Shown: positions 49,393 to 59,419 of the stretch, piece by piece
Layout of the letters: every line of letters starts with the position of its first letter
Numbering within the stretch: the stretch's first letter is position 1
Origin: Plecoglossus altivelis
Taxonomy: Eukaryota > Chordata > Actinopteri > Osmeriformes > Plecoglossidae
Direction of reading: 5' to 3'
Assembly (NCBI GenBank): GCA_036571765.1
Contig: BROE01000001.1
Span: 4,663,191-4,727,190 of the forward strand
Length of the DNA: 64,000 nt
Notes under the pieces: model-generated
Seen by the model: the letters and a program-made list of their open reading frames with translations, nothing else
What the model was told of the DNA's origin: nothing
Databases searched by the model: none
Position numbers and translations under genes: made by a program

Positions 49393-52300
49393 GTGGTCAT
49401 CTCATCTTGCCCCTCTCAAAGGGACATTGGAATGTTTTCTCAGTCTGGAATTGCAATCACGGAATGTTCCAGTGTCTTAATTAATTGGAATGGAGGAATC
49501 TATTTCCTTGTAACACACTGTGTAATTTATGTAAATGACTCACTTTGTTGGCTAATTTGTTTTAATTTATGTATTCATCTGCAATACGCTCATTTCCATT
49601 TCAGGCTGTGCGGTAATAATTTATCTGAAATAAATAGTGCGATAGTGGGGAAATGTGAATTGATTAATTCTACGACATTAATAGTGTCATGGAATAAAAA
49701 ACTTCAGGGTTGACTTGCAGATGCCTGTATCTACACAGAGCTTTGCCATCATCTCCTGCATGTGTTATTACATGGGCAAAAAAAACCCTAAAACCTGCAG
49801 AGTTTACAGTGACTTTGGACTTCTGTGCGCAACCTGAAATTTCTGCATGTGTCTCCCTGTGGGCACTCTCAGGGCTCCCTGTGGGCTCCCTGAGGGCTCT
49901 CTGAGGGCTCCCTGTGGGCTCTCTCGGGGCTCTCTGAGGGCTCTCTGAGGGCTCTCTGAGGGCTCCCTGAGGGCCCTCTGTGGGCTCTCTGAGGGCTCCC
50001 TGTGGGCTCTCTGAGGGCTCTCTGAGGGCTCCCTGAGGGCTCTCTGAGGGCTCCCTGTGGGCTCTCTGAGGGCTCTCTGTGAGCTCTCTGTGGGCTCCCT
50101 GTGGGCTCCCTGTGGGCTCCCTGAGGGCTCCCTGTGGGCTCTCTGTGGGCTCTCTTAGGGCTCTCTGTGGGCTCTCTGAGGGCTCCCTGTGGGCTCCCTG
50201 AGAGCTCCCTGTGGGCTCTCTGTGGGCTCCTTGTGGGCTCCCTGTGGGCTCTCTGAGGGCTCTCTGAGGGCTCTCTGTGGGCTCCCTGTGGGCTCTCTGA
50301 GGGCTCCCTGTGGGCTCCCTGAGGGCTCCCTGTGGGCTCTCTGTGGGCTCTCTGAGGGCCCCCTGTGGGCTCCCTGAGGGCTCCCTGTGGGCTCCCTGAG
50401 GGCTCCCTGTGGGCTCCCTGAGGGCCCCCTGTGGGCTCTCTGAGGGCTCTCTGAGGGCTCCCTGAGGGCTCTCTGAGGGCTCTCTGAGGGCTCTCTGAGG
50501 GCTCCCTGTGGGCTCTCTGTGGGCTCTCTGAGGGCTCTCTGAGAGGCTGGCTCTCAGGCGTCTGTCTGCTGAGCCTCAGCATACCACAGGAGTCCTTTCT
50601 CACCAGAGCAGCGAGCGGCCGGGCTTTGCACCCCCAAGAGGCTTAATCCCCGGAACCACCTCGAAACAGGCCCACCCCCGGGATCCGCTGCTGCTTCAGT
50701 TAGAGCAGACTCACACACACACACACACACGAAGCGCTTGCACATGCAAGCAGGAGCACGCAGACACACACAAAACGCGCGCGCGCGCGTGCATACTTGG
50801 ACGCACGCGCGCGCACCCAAAGCACGCACACACTCAAACATGCGCTCGGCCGGCGCCGGATGACTGCCAAAACACGCAGTAACCCGCACTCGTGTGTGTT
50901 CTGATCAGATAGCCTTATCGAAAACGTGTTCAGTCAGACAGATAACCTTTCTCTAATCCTCTCGGTGATCTGCGCTGTCTTCACGAGGAAGCGGAGGCCA
51001 AAGGCTTTTGGCCATGCTAGGGATGAAGAATGACTGCTATCTCCAGCCTTGTGTGTCCGTCTCCAGCAGCATGTTATCGCTCTCCACACTAGTCTCTGGG
51101 AAGTGGAAGGTATTTGCGCTTTCAATGGGGTTCGATGGGCAAACACGTATGAGCACATGTGTGTGCAGACACTCGCTGACACACACGCACACGCACACCC
51201 CATGCTGTTAGATGAATTGGGTGTCCTGACCTCCATGTGTTTCCCATTTGTATTTAGTCACACACGAGTATGTTCCTCAGACACGTTAGATTAGACTTCT
51301 CTGACAGCTCCTGTAAATTACATACAGTGTCTGAGTGGATGCATCAGACAGAGAGCGTCTGTGGGGCTGGCTGGACGTGTGTGTTCGGGTTGGAAAAGTC
51401 CTGTTTGAGGATCGCGAGCCGTCGCCATCCCTCCCTCCCTGGCTGTAACCTTTTGTCTGGTCTCCCTCTGTCTTGTTCTCTCGTTTTCTCCCCCTGTTCT
51501 CTCCTCGTTTGGACGGTATCTCTTCGCACGCAAACCCCGCCGCAGCTGTTCACGATGTATCACCAAGGAGACCTTTTAACCCTTGACATCAGGAACAAAA
51601 AGTGCTAACCACACACACAAACTCACAAAGTATACACCTACCTACACCATAATGTCTACACACATCCACACACACGCACACACACACACACACACATACA
51701 CACACACACACACACATCCACACACGCACACACACACTAACACACACACACACGCACACACACAACCCTTGTTCCCACGTACCCTTTGGCCTCCTCCTCG
51801 CTGGCCCCACAAGGACACGGTGAATTTAGGGCATCAAATGAGAAAAAGTGGGGGAGGGAGAGAGAAAGGAAAAGTTGTATGAGAATGGAGATAGACGGAC
51901 AAGGGAGCAAAGAGAGATACTGTTTTTCTCTTCATAGTAAGTGCATAAACAGCCTGTTCCTCTGTCGCTCCTTTCATATCACTGCTGAAACTCCCACAGT
52001 TACTTTGTCACTCATTCCCAGCCGCATGACCCGGGCGCAAAATATAGAACACAATGAAAAAGCAACGTAGCATAAGCCCCCTGAGCGAGCTCTTAACATA
52101 CAACTCACTCTTCTCTAGAACGTTCCGCTGGGTAATTCTGAAGGGGAAAAAATGGCAGCCGGGCAGGGGAACTCAACTCTGCGGTTCTCAAACCGACACT
52201 GGGCCGGGTCCGTCAGCAAGGAAGTGAACTAAAAGGAACCATGTGTGGGCAAGGCAGCATCATCTGCCTCTCATGGCTGAGCGAGGAGAGAGGGGGAGGC

Positions 52301-53045
52301 TACCCTGTGGTCTACCTGCTGTCTGTAACCCCCCCCCCCCCCCCCCCCCCCCCCCGTCCAACTAGACGAAGAGCCAGCCTCACTCTGTTTAGCCTGTCAG
52401 CGTCAATATAGGGAACGGAAGATTAGGGCGAAGACACGTTTTGTCAGGGACAATCACTGTTGTATTAATGGACTCTGTGGATGCCGCGGCGGACGGTGAT
52501 TTATGGTCCTGGAAGTACAAGTAGCACCTGGATGCCCTGCACTTAGCTCACTTCCCTAGCGTGTCACCTAGACAATATGGTCTCCTCATAAATCCACAGC
52601 TGGAGAAATCATCTTCTGCCTCTGGATGATCCTCATCTGTTGGAGCGTTCTAGTCACTTGCATTCTATCGCATTACACACCACAATTCTGCGTTCTTCTG
52701 TTCGGACTCTATTCTGACCAGTCCTTCCTCCTCGTCTCCGGCCAGGTCATGGGGCTGTTGAACCCAGGCGGCGTCCCCCACCAGCCCCAGAGTGACTTCG
52801 CCCTCTCCCCCCTGACGGGAGGCCTGGAACCTGGGGCCGGCATGGCTGCCAGCTGCCACGGTTCCCAGCGTCTTGAGGCTCTGCCAGGCCTGACCAGCAC
52901 CCAGTCCTACTGCCCACCCACCTACAGCTCTCCAGCCTACGCCGTGGACCACCACCCCTCCTACCAGTACAGCCAGTACAGCCAGAGCAAGGTGAGCACA
53001 CACACACAGGCACACACACCCACATGCACACACACAGGCACAAAC

Positions 53046-53082
<37 letters not shown>

Positions 53083-55005
53083 AACACACGCACACACACA
53101 CACACACACACAGGCACAGGCACACAGGCACAAACACACGCGCACACACACACACAGGCACAAACACAATCACACACACACACAGGCACAAACACAAGCG
53201 CACACACACAGGCACAAACACAAGCACACACATATATCGATTTCATGAAAGCTAGTGAAAGGGGTGAGGCTTACCGCTTGGAGTTGTTCTACCATTACCT
53301 GCACTGGTCTTTCCACCTCCACCCCTCTGTGGTCCTCTGACATTGTGGGGGTCCAATGTTCTGAGTCATCAGCCTCGTTAATCAGCCGGGGCAACATCTG
53401 ATGAGAGAGCGTCTCGTATCTCCCTTATGACCGGTGAGGTTACATGCACTCAGGTAGGACACAGCTTCTGGCCAGGGTACTTCAGTTTATATTAGCATTA
53501 CCAAAGTGTATGCACACGCGCACGCACGCGCACGCACGCACACACACACACTCTTACCCTTTTATGACCTCACGTGATGAGGCTGCCCATCAATTCGCTC
53601 CCTCCCCCCCTGCCCCCCTCTCACCCCCTCTTACCTAGCCATGTAATGACCTCGCTTGCTGTCCTGCACGTGTAACTGAGATACCCCGGCAGATAAAAGG
53701 AGCCGCTTTGCCAAACCTTGTTTGACAGGAGGGTGGAGGGCGAACGCAAGGGTGTGGGGGGGCAGGGGAGGAGGTGGGGGTGAGGGGGGNNNNNNNNNNN
53801 NNNNNNNNNNNNNNNNNNNNNNNNNNNNNNNNNNNNNNNNNNNNNNNNNNNNNNNNNNNNNNNNNNNNNNNNNNNNNNNNNNNNNNNNNNNNNNNNNNNN
53901 NNNNNNNNNNNNNNNNNNNNNNNNNNNNNNNNNNNNNNNNNNNNNNNNNNNNNNNNNNNNNNNNNNNNNNNNNNNNNNNNNNNNNNNNNNNNNNNNNNNN
54001 GTGGGGGGGCAGGGAGGAGGTGGGGTGCGGGGGGCAGGTGCCAGGGAGGTGTGGGGGGAGGGAGGAGAGACGGGGAGGAGTGGGTTGAGGGGGCGCTTTG
54101 TTTGGTTGGTCGAGGGTTGGCTCCACCCGTCATAGGGGGCTCGAGTTCCGGGCGGCAGCGGGAGGAGGGTGGGGGTGAGGCGGGGCGGGGAGGAGTTTTG
54201 CGGGGCTTTTGCGGTTCTTGGGGTTGGTCCAAGGGCTCGACAGAGGTCAAATAAGGACCGAGGCTGGCGGGTGCGGCTCTTACGGTCTTTTCCAACAATG
54301 GCAAAACGTCATGGCGCCCGTCAGGGGGTGCAGGGAAGGAGGAGGGTGCGGGCGGCAGGGAGTGCGGGGGAGGAGGAGGGTGCGGGGGGCAGGGAGTGCG
54401 GGGGAGGAGGAGGGTGCGGGGGGCAGGGAGTGCGGGGGAGGAGGAGGGTGCGGGGGGCAGGAGCAGGGGGGTGCGTGCGCTTCGGGGGCGGGATTGGGGT
54501 GAGGTACACGACCACATGTTGACTGGGCCGTCATCGGCGACATCTTGATGTCATTAATTTAGCGAGCTCAGGGAGAGACCCACGTGCAGCTCGCGGGGGA
54601 AGGGATGTGTGTGTGTGTGTTTCTGTTAGGAGAGTGGGGGTGAGAGGGGCTGTTTAACGGGGAGCGATATGGCCCTTGGCAGCTGGCGATGAGAACCATG
54701 TGTCCCTGAGGGGTCACATCCAGAGTTGTTACTGGTCAGAGGAGCGATCCACCAAACCTACCTGCCGCGGCCAACTCAGCTTCTAGACCTGACCTAAGCC
54801 CCGGCCCCAGCCTCAACTCCCACCCACAACCCTGCCTCAGCCCCAGCCTCAGCCCAAGCCTCAGCCCCAGCCTCAGCCTCAGGCTCCAGTGCCCAAACCA
54901 CGGGCCTTGGCAGAGTAGGCAGAGCCTGATAAGGAACACTGCAGAGACCTCTAACTCCCCCCTCCCTCTCTCTCTTTGTTTCCTCAGATGCCTTTCCTTA
55001 TCTAA
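34764..55005 (+). CDS. pax3: Paired box protein Pax-3
   Basis: Nine exons: 34764-34848, 35378-35613, 36010-36139, 36428-36571, 46868-47067, 47799-47964, 48276-48502, 52746-52991, 54988-55005; about 483 residues, like human PAX3. All phases agree. Domains: paired domain about 34-162 ([20 protein letters not shown]), octapeptide HSIDGILG (189-196), homeodomain about 220-279 ([20 protein letters not shown]) with Ser at position 50 ([11 protein letters not shown]), then the Ser/Thr/Pro-rich activation region with YCPPTYS and [23 protein letters not shown] is the PAX3 rather than PAX7 version. It is a DNA-binding regulator of neural crest, dorsal neural tube and muscle progenitors. The linker before the octapeptide ([18 protein letters not shown]) and the N terminus are more divergent than in typical Pax3, suggesting a faster-evolving ohnologue. 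Exon 3 has a tandem acceptor and exon 9 an abnormal tail (see findings). The a/b paralogue is not resolved. Confidence 0.95.
34849..36427 (+). other. pax3: pax3 introns 1-3
   Basis: Introns 34849-35377, 35614-36009 and 36140-36427. Intron 1 carries a compound (GT)n(GA)n microsatellite at 35054-35131. Introns 2 and 3 are AT-rich, with weak pyrimidine tracts before exons 3 (TTTTTGTCATTTGTAG) and 4 (TTACTTTTAAAG). Confidence 0.8.
35054..35131. repeat. Compound (GT)n(GA)n microsatellite
   Basis: About 19 GT units passing directly into about 20 GA units, in pax3 intron 1. Confidence 0.9.
40048..40106. repeat. (GA)n microsatellite
   Basis: About 28 GA units in pax3 intron 4. Confidence 0.9.
42738..42792. 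repeat. (CT)n microsatellite
   Basis: About 27 CT units in pax3 intron 4; a similar tract is at 43454-43523. Confidence 0.9.
46389..46438. repeat. (CT)n microsatellite
   Basis: About 24 CT units in pax3 intron 4, 430 bp before the homeodomain exon. Confidence 0.9.
47068..48275 (+). other. pax3: pax3 introns 5 and 6
   Basis: Intron 5 (47068-47798) begins with a (CA)n run about ten bases after its GTACGC donor (47080-47185) and has a second (CA)n at 47590-47638. Intron 6 (47965-48275) ends in a purine-rich stretch with the acceptor GACTCAGAACAG; the pyrimidine tract is poor, and the AACAG choice is made because it keeps phase and gives the Pax3-like reading [18 protein letters not shown]. Confidence 0.7.
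47590..47638. repeat. (CA)n microsatellite
   Basis: About 23 CA units in pax3 intron 5. Confidence 0.9.
49861..50550. repeat. 11-bp minisatellite, about 62 units
   Basis: Tandem unit GGGCTCTCTGA with two main variable positions: T or C at position 6 and A or T at position 11, so most units are one of four spellings. Three units make 33 bp, so the array has no stops in some frames and gives a false 244-residue reading frame on the minus strand. Confidence 0.95.
51658..51770. repeat. (CA)n compound microsatellite
   Basis: About 110 bp of CA units with CG, AT and TC interruptions. Confidence 0.9.
52329..52355. repeat. Poly-C tract
   Basis: 27 consecutive C in pax3 intron 7. Confidence 0.95.
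52996..53231. repeat. (CA)n array with CAGG/CAAA interruptions
   Basis: About 235 bp of CACACA with regularly spaced CAGGCACAAACACA phrases, directly after the exon 8 donor. Confidence 0.92.
53790..54000. other. Assembly gap (211 N)
   Basis: Run of N between two GGGGGTG-rich flanks; very likely an unresolved G-rich tandem repeat. Confidence 0.99.
54326..54470. repeat. 34-bp G-rich tandem repeat
   Basis: About four copies of a 34-bp unit; the TGCGGGGGGCAGGG core recurs at 54381, 54415 and 54449, with a variant at 54347. Several G runs of four to six per unit give strong G-quadruplex potential. Confidence 0.9.
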
Positions 55006-56295
55006 AGCACCAACTCCGCTCTGGACGACAACTTCTGTGAGCCAGCCTCAAAGCATGCGTACACATACACACACACGGACACACACACACCCTCTCTCTC
55101 CTCCGTCCCCCGTCCCCACTGGCCCGAGTGTACCTCCTTCTTTGCCACCCCCCCCCCCCCCCACTGAGGGATGAAGAGGATGGGGGACCTACTCAGCTAC
55201 CCAGGAGACCTTGTGTGTGTGAGGGAGGGGGGGGGGCTGACTGGGATAATGAGGACCAAAAGGGGCCGGCGTCTTCTCGGGTTACCTGGCGCTCACTGCG
55301 CTCACGCTCCACGCCGTCTCCTCCAGACCTTAATACGCCTCTCGCTCCGCCCTGCCTCGAGGAGAAGGAAGCACGCTGGAGAGGAAAGGAGGGTGGAGGA
55401 GGGCGGAGGAGGTGTGGAACAGCAAAAATGTTTAACCTAACTGACTGGAGCAACATACCAGTGAAGACTTTGTAAACTGGTTTTTCCAAGTGGCTCCTAT
55501 TCTTCGTCAGGACTGATTTCAGAAGAGAATGACAGAGGAAGACACGGAGACGACCGATGACGCTCCAGGGTCATTTTGAACACGAAGCCCCGAAACGAAG
55601 CCGTTGTGTGTTTTTGGTGGCAATCTGAATCGCCAAGTCTTAGGACCAAGTCATTGACTAAACATAAAGATGATTCCAACATTTGAATGATGGACTTCTA
55701 TGTGGTTTGAGTATACTGTACATGAACATGGGGACACAGCCAAAGCCTTGGATTGGTGGACAAAAGACAAGCGCTGCGACCCAAAGAAAGTGCAATACTT
55801 TCATACCTCAGATGAAACTCATCGTCCCATTGTCACTCAACCAATCCGATCTGACATCCTCTACACACAACATCATTTACATTTCATCTTCCAAATGTAT
55901 TTTCTCCATCTGAACGGTAACGAGCAAGACAACATGCTGAAAGTAAATTGACAGCGTTACCCATCAGCCATTGAGTAAAATGTATATGAATTCAGTTTAG
56001 CTGTCGTCGATGGTCGACATGGACTGAAGGAGATTTGGGACCCAGATTAGAATTAGCGTGGGTCAGAACGACAGTCATCAGTTATGGTCAGTATTTATTC
56101 AGCATCCACCTGTGTGTCCCTGATCACAGCACCCTCTCTAAGGTTTATCAAGTCTTAAGTGTCACTCCAGACTGTTTTATATACATATAGAATTTTTCCT
56201 TTATGACTGCATAAAATGATTTTGTTGTAATATTTCTCGTGTCAAAATGCAGCGCTATTTACTATTTATAATAAACTATATTAAAATGTGCAGAA
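55006..56295 (+). other. pax3: pax3 3' UTR
   Basis: About 1.3 kb to the AATAAA at 56270-56275. It contains a C run at 55147-55162 and an AT-rich second half. Confidence 0.65.
56270..56275 (+). terminator. Poly(A) signal of pax3
   Basis: AATAAA in an AT-rich context 1.27 kb after the stop. Confidence 0.6.
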
Positions 56296-57139
56296 GTGAT
56301 GTGGTGTGGTGTGTTTCGCAGTTACATAGGTGTACCGAGAAATCGTTGAAAAAATGAGGGGAGGACTTCATTAAAGGGTACGGTTCCCTGTCCTATCAGT
56401 GCTGATGGATGGAATAGGAGCCACAACCATTAGAACACTGACACAGGACAGAATAGTACAGACATATGCTGAAATCATGTTATTTTTCTCTTCAGCCTCT
56501 CCATCAAGTGCACACAGTCTTTTAGAAGTGATTGTTAACAGCTGATTGTTGTGGTTTTTTCGTAAGAAGACACCTTTGTTTAATTTGAACGGAAAATAAT
56601 GAATTTCCCTCTCCCTCCATGACCCCGTTAGACATGCATTCTACTGTAAACAAACACTCCATAAAATATGGTTCTCATTGTAATCTGACGACGGCAACCA
56701 ATGCAATCCCCCCCCCCCCCCCCCTGCTCGTGTATTTTCAAAGCTCTGTCCCCCAGTCATTCATAAATATATCCTCTTTCATAAATACCACTGTCTGACA
56801 AATCCCCTTTCCCCTGCGGGCCCCTTCACACCGTTGATGAGTAAAGCAGAGGCCCCCTGTAAACGCCCCAAACACAACAGCACCCCGCCCTGCAGGGATA
56901 TCAGTCATTGCCAGTGTCCCTGCAGGGTTCAGGGGCCAGCGTCGTCCAGCCGTCTCCCGCCTCCAGACGGCAGGAAAAGCCCCTGTCACGTCGGACACTT
57001 CACAAGTTACTGATATCGGTGAGTTTTATGGCTCTTGTTCCTCTCTTTTTCTTTCTTTCTTTTTCTTGGAGGGATGAAAGGATCAGGTGCCTGCAGCTGC
57101 CTGTGCCATTCATTTTTATATGTGGTTGCGTGTGTGTGA

Positions 57140-57174
<35 letters not shown>

Positions 57175-58280
57175 TGTGAACGGGCGTGACTCAGAGCGAG
57201 CGCTCACGTCCAACAGCACATGAAGTGTCGAGGCGTTCCTGCGACTGAGGGAGTCGCTGAGCAAACGTACACACGCTGTTCGCTTTTCTTCGCCCGCGGT
57301 TACATGCGAACGTGTGCCTTTGCAGTTTGCATGCGTGAGTGCGAAAGGGATCAGAAGTGATCAAAGACTGATGGGATTTCGATATTTTCTCAGCGGTCAG
57401 AAGACTGTCCTTTACAAGTGCTCTGCCTGTTGATCACAATAGATGAAGGAGCCAAGGGGAGCAGTCCTGGATGGAGTGCCAGTGGAGAGCATGCACACAC
57501 TGGAGACAACTTAACCTCTGAACTACCTTCCCTTTGAAATGGAGGAGACCACTTGACCGAAGCTGACGACTACCCCTCCAGCTTCTACTGCCCCTGCTCA
57601 CCCCCCCCCCCCTCTGCCTCCCACACACACACACCCTCCCATCCAAAGTAAATCAAGCAGAGGGAGGTTTGGGGGGAGGAGGAGTGGAATCAAGTTAATT
57701 TGGAGAGAAAGACAGGGAGAATGAGAAATGGAAAATATTTCAGGGAAGTGTGTGTGTGTGTGTGTGTGTATGTGTGTGTGTGCGCGCGCGCTTGTGTGTG
57801 GGGGTGGGGGGGTGGGGGGTAGGGGTTGACGCTGTGTTATTTGCCAACATAAACTGGACATTTTGGTGTCTGTACAATTCAATACCCGTCTGTCTGCAAC
57901 ATGAACGGCGAGCGTGTTTGAAATGGGAGCTGTGTCAGACGACTGAATCATGGATCCCTGCCCAAGAGGAACCATCAGGTTGGCTACACCAGCGACGTTA
58001 GCCAGAGAGCTTTATCTCAGTAATGTCCTCTTATCAGCGGTGTCAAGAGAGCCGAGGGGAGAGGGACAAAATGCCATTCCCAAAGCAGACTGAGGGGTGG
58101 TCACTCTCTCTCTCTCTCCCTCCCTCCCTCCCTCTCTCCCTCTCTCTCTCTCTCCCCTCCAACCTATTCGCTACCGTCTCCTTGCTCATGTCCTTACTTT
58201 TCTTCGTTTTAATTTATTTTTCCTCCTCCTTGTTCTTTGTTTCTTTCTCTCTCCCTCTCTTCCTCCTTCTTGTTTTCACC
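56296..58280 (+). other. Interval between pax3 and the KCNE-like gene
   Basis: No coding exon seen. A strong donor GATATCG/GTGAGT at 57018-57024 could end a non-coding first exon of the KCNE-like gene. Other content: poly-C (56707-56724), (GT)n(GA)n at about 57137-57176, (GT)n(GC)n at 57748-57790, and a CT-rich tract (58098-58155) running into the KCNE-like coding region. Confidence 0.45.
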
Positions 58281-58664
58281 ATGAACCGGACTCTCCTACT
58301 GGCTCTGCTCACCCACTGCAGGAAGATGATTGGGGAGAAACTGGACATCGACCTCGGGGACAGCGACCACCTCAATGCTTCGGCGACCGCCACGGCCGGC
58401 CCCTCGGCCTCCGTCAGCCCCACGTCGCCCCTCGTCCGGGACCTCAGGACGTCTTACGACAACGCCTACTTCTACATCCTGTTTGTCATGTTTTTCTACT
58501 CCTTCCTGGCGCTGACGCTCTTCAAGAACTTCATCCGCAGCGAGAAGGGCAAGAAGGACCCCTACGAGGAGTTCATGAGTGGGGGGGCGACGGCCCTGCC
58601 CAAATTCAACGCAGGCCCTTCGACAGGGGAGAGGTTTGACTTTGAAGATGAGTGCATTCTCTGA
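58281..58664 (+). CDS. KCNE-family voltage-gated potassium channel beta subunit
   Basis: A 127-residue single-pass protein: N-glycosylation sites at N2 (NRT) and N32 (NAS), a membrane segment about 62-84 (AYFYILFVMFFYSFLALTLF), then IRSEKGKKDPYEEF. The Y-(F/Y/L)-I-L before and in the membrane, followed by RS-x-K and DPY--(F/Y), is the KCNE signature; family members tune KCNQ1 and other Kv channels at the plasma membrane. No KCNE4-like long acidic tail is present. Start: ATG at 58281 (CACCATGA) gives MNRT, comparable to other KCNE N termini; but a strong acceptor CACTGCAG ends at 58321 and an in-frame ATG follows at 58326, giving 112 residues. Membrane and C-terminal parts are the same either way. 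KCNE4 neighbours ACSL3 in human, so a KCNE gene in this block is expected, but position and sequence do not fit KCNE4 well (see findings). Confidence 0.75.
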   Translation: MNRTLLLALLTHCRKMIGEKLDIDLGDSDHLNASATATAGPSASVSPTSPLVRDLRTSYDNAYFYILFVMFFYSFLALTLFKNFIRSEKGKKDPYEEFMSGGATALPKFNAGPSTGERFDFEDECIL

Positions 58665-58805
58665 GCACGGGCCGGGCCGACTGGGAGGGATGATGTTTTG
58701 ACAGTCATCGAAGCCAGGAAAACGTCAATGTGGACTACTTCAGGGCAGAGCTGCTAGTAATTTCGGAGATTTTTTTTCCTTCTTTCCCTTCCTTGTCCCC
58801 GTCGA

Positions 58806-59066
<261 letters not shown>

Positions 59067-59396
59067 CATACAATTGAATAATCAACGACGCCGGCCGGAG
59101 GAGGCCTGTCAGAGAGGAGGAACACGAGAGCTGAGGGGACTGGCTTCCTCTGCGCGTCTGAGAGATGTGGAGGAGAGGAGGGGCTCAAGAACACGCTGAA
59201 CTGTGTGATCATCAGAATGCTGGATGGATTTGGTGCATGTGGGTGTTTGTGTGGAGGGCGAGTGGATTCTTTAAGATCACAGTACCATTTTTTGACTGAA
59301 AAAAAGTTAGGTAATAACGATCAATTGACTTCTATACTTAAGTCATGTCATCTAACCATGTGATGTAAAAACGGTTTGATTATATGGACACAGTTC

Positions 59397-59402
59397 AATA
59401 AA
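59397..59402 (+). terminator. Poly(A) signal of the KCNE-like gene
   Basis: AATAAA about 730 bp after the stop. Confidence 0.55.
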
Positions 59403-59419
59403 ATGGAGAAGACAAAGAA

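Larger units (their letters stand above)
48503..52745 (+). other. pax3: pax3 intron 7
   Basis: A 4.2-kb intron between the two activation-domain exons. It holds GA (49346-49388), an AT-rich motif-dense block (49440-49720), an 11-bp minisatellite (49861-50550), CA tracts (50705-50830, 51658-51770) and a 27-base poly-C (52329-52355). No coding exon seen. Confidence 0.75.
52992..54987 (+). other. pax3: pax3 intron 8
   Basis: Starts with donor AAG/GTGAGC and passes within a few bases into a 235-bp (CA)n array (52996-53231). Further on are a CA/CG tract (53514-53552), a G-rich zone, the assembly gap (53790-54000), a 34-bp G-rich tandem repeat (54326-54470) and a CCTCAG-rich tandem stretch (54800-54885). 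No coding exon seen, but sequence hidden in the gap is unknown. Confidence 0.7.

Noticed and set aside
49861..50550. CRISPR-like array
   Set aside because: Units are directly tandem without unique spacers, and the genome is vertebrate.
49869..50603. 244-residue minus-strand reading frame with REPTGSPQ repeats
   Set aside because: It is the translation of the 11-bp minisatellite inside pax3 intron 7; frame openness follows from the unit sequence, with no signal peptide, splice support or non-repeat domain.
52992..53255. Read-through of pax3 exon 8 into a THTQAHTHT-rich tail
   Set aside because: The GTGAGC donor after QSK is sound and the extension is pure (CA)n translation.
54736..54939. [12 protein letters not shown] repeat frame
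   Set aside because: Translation of a CCTCAGCCCCAG-type tandem repeat in pax3 intron 8.
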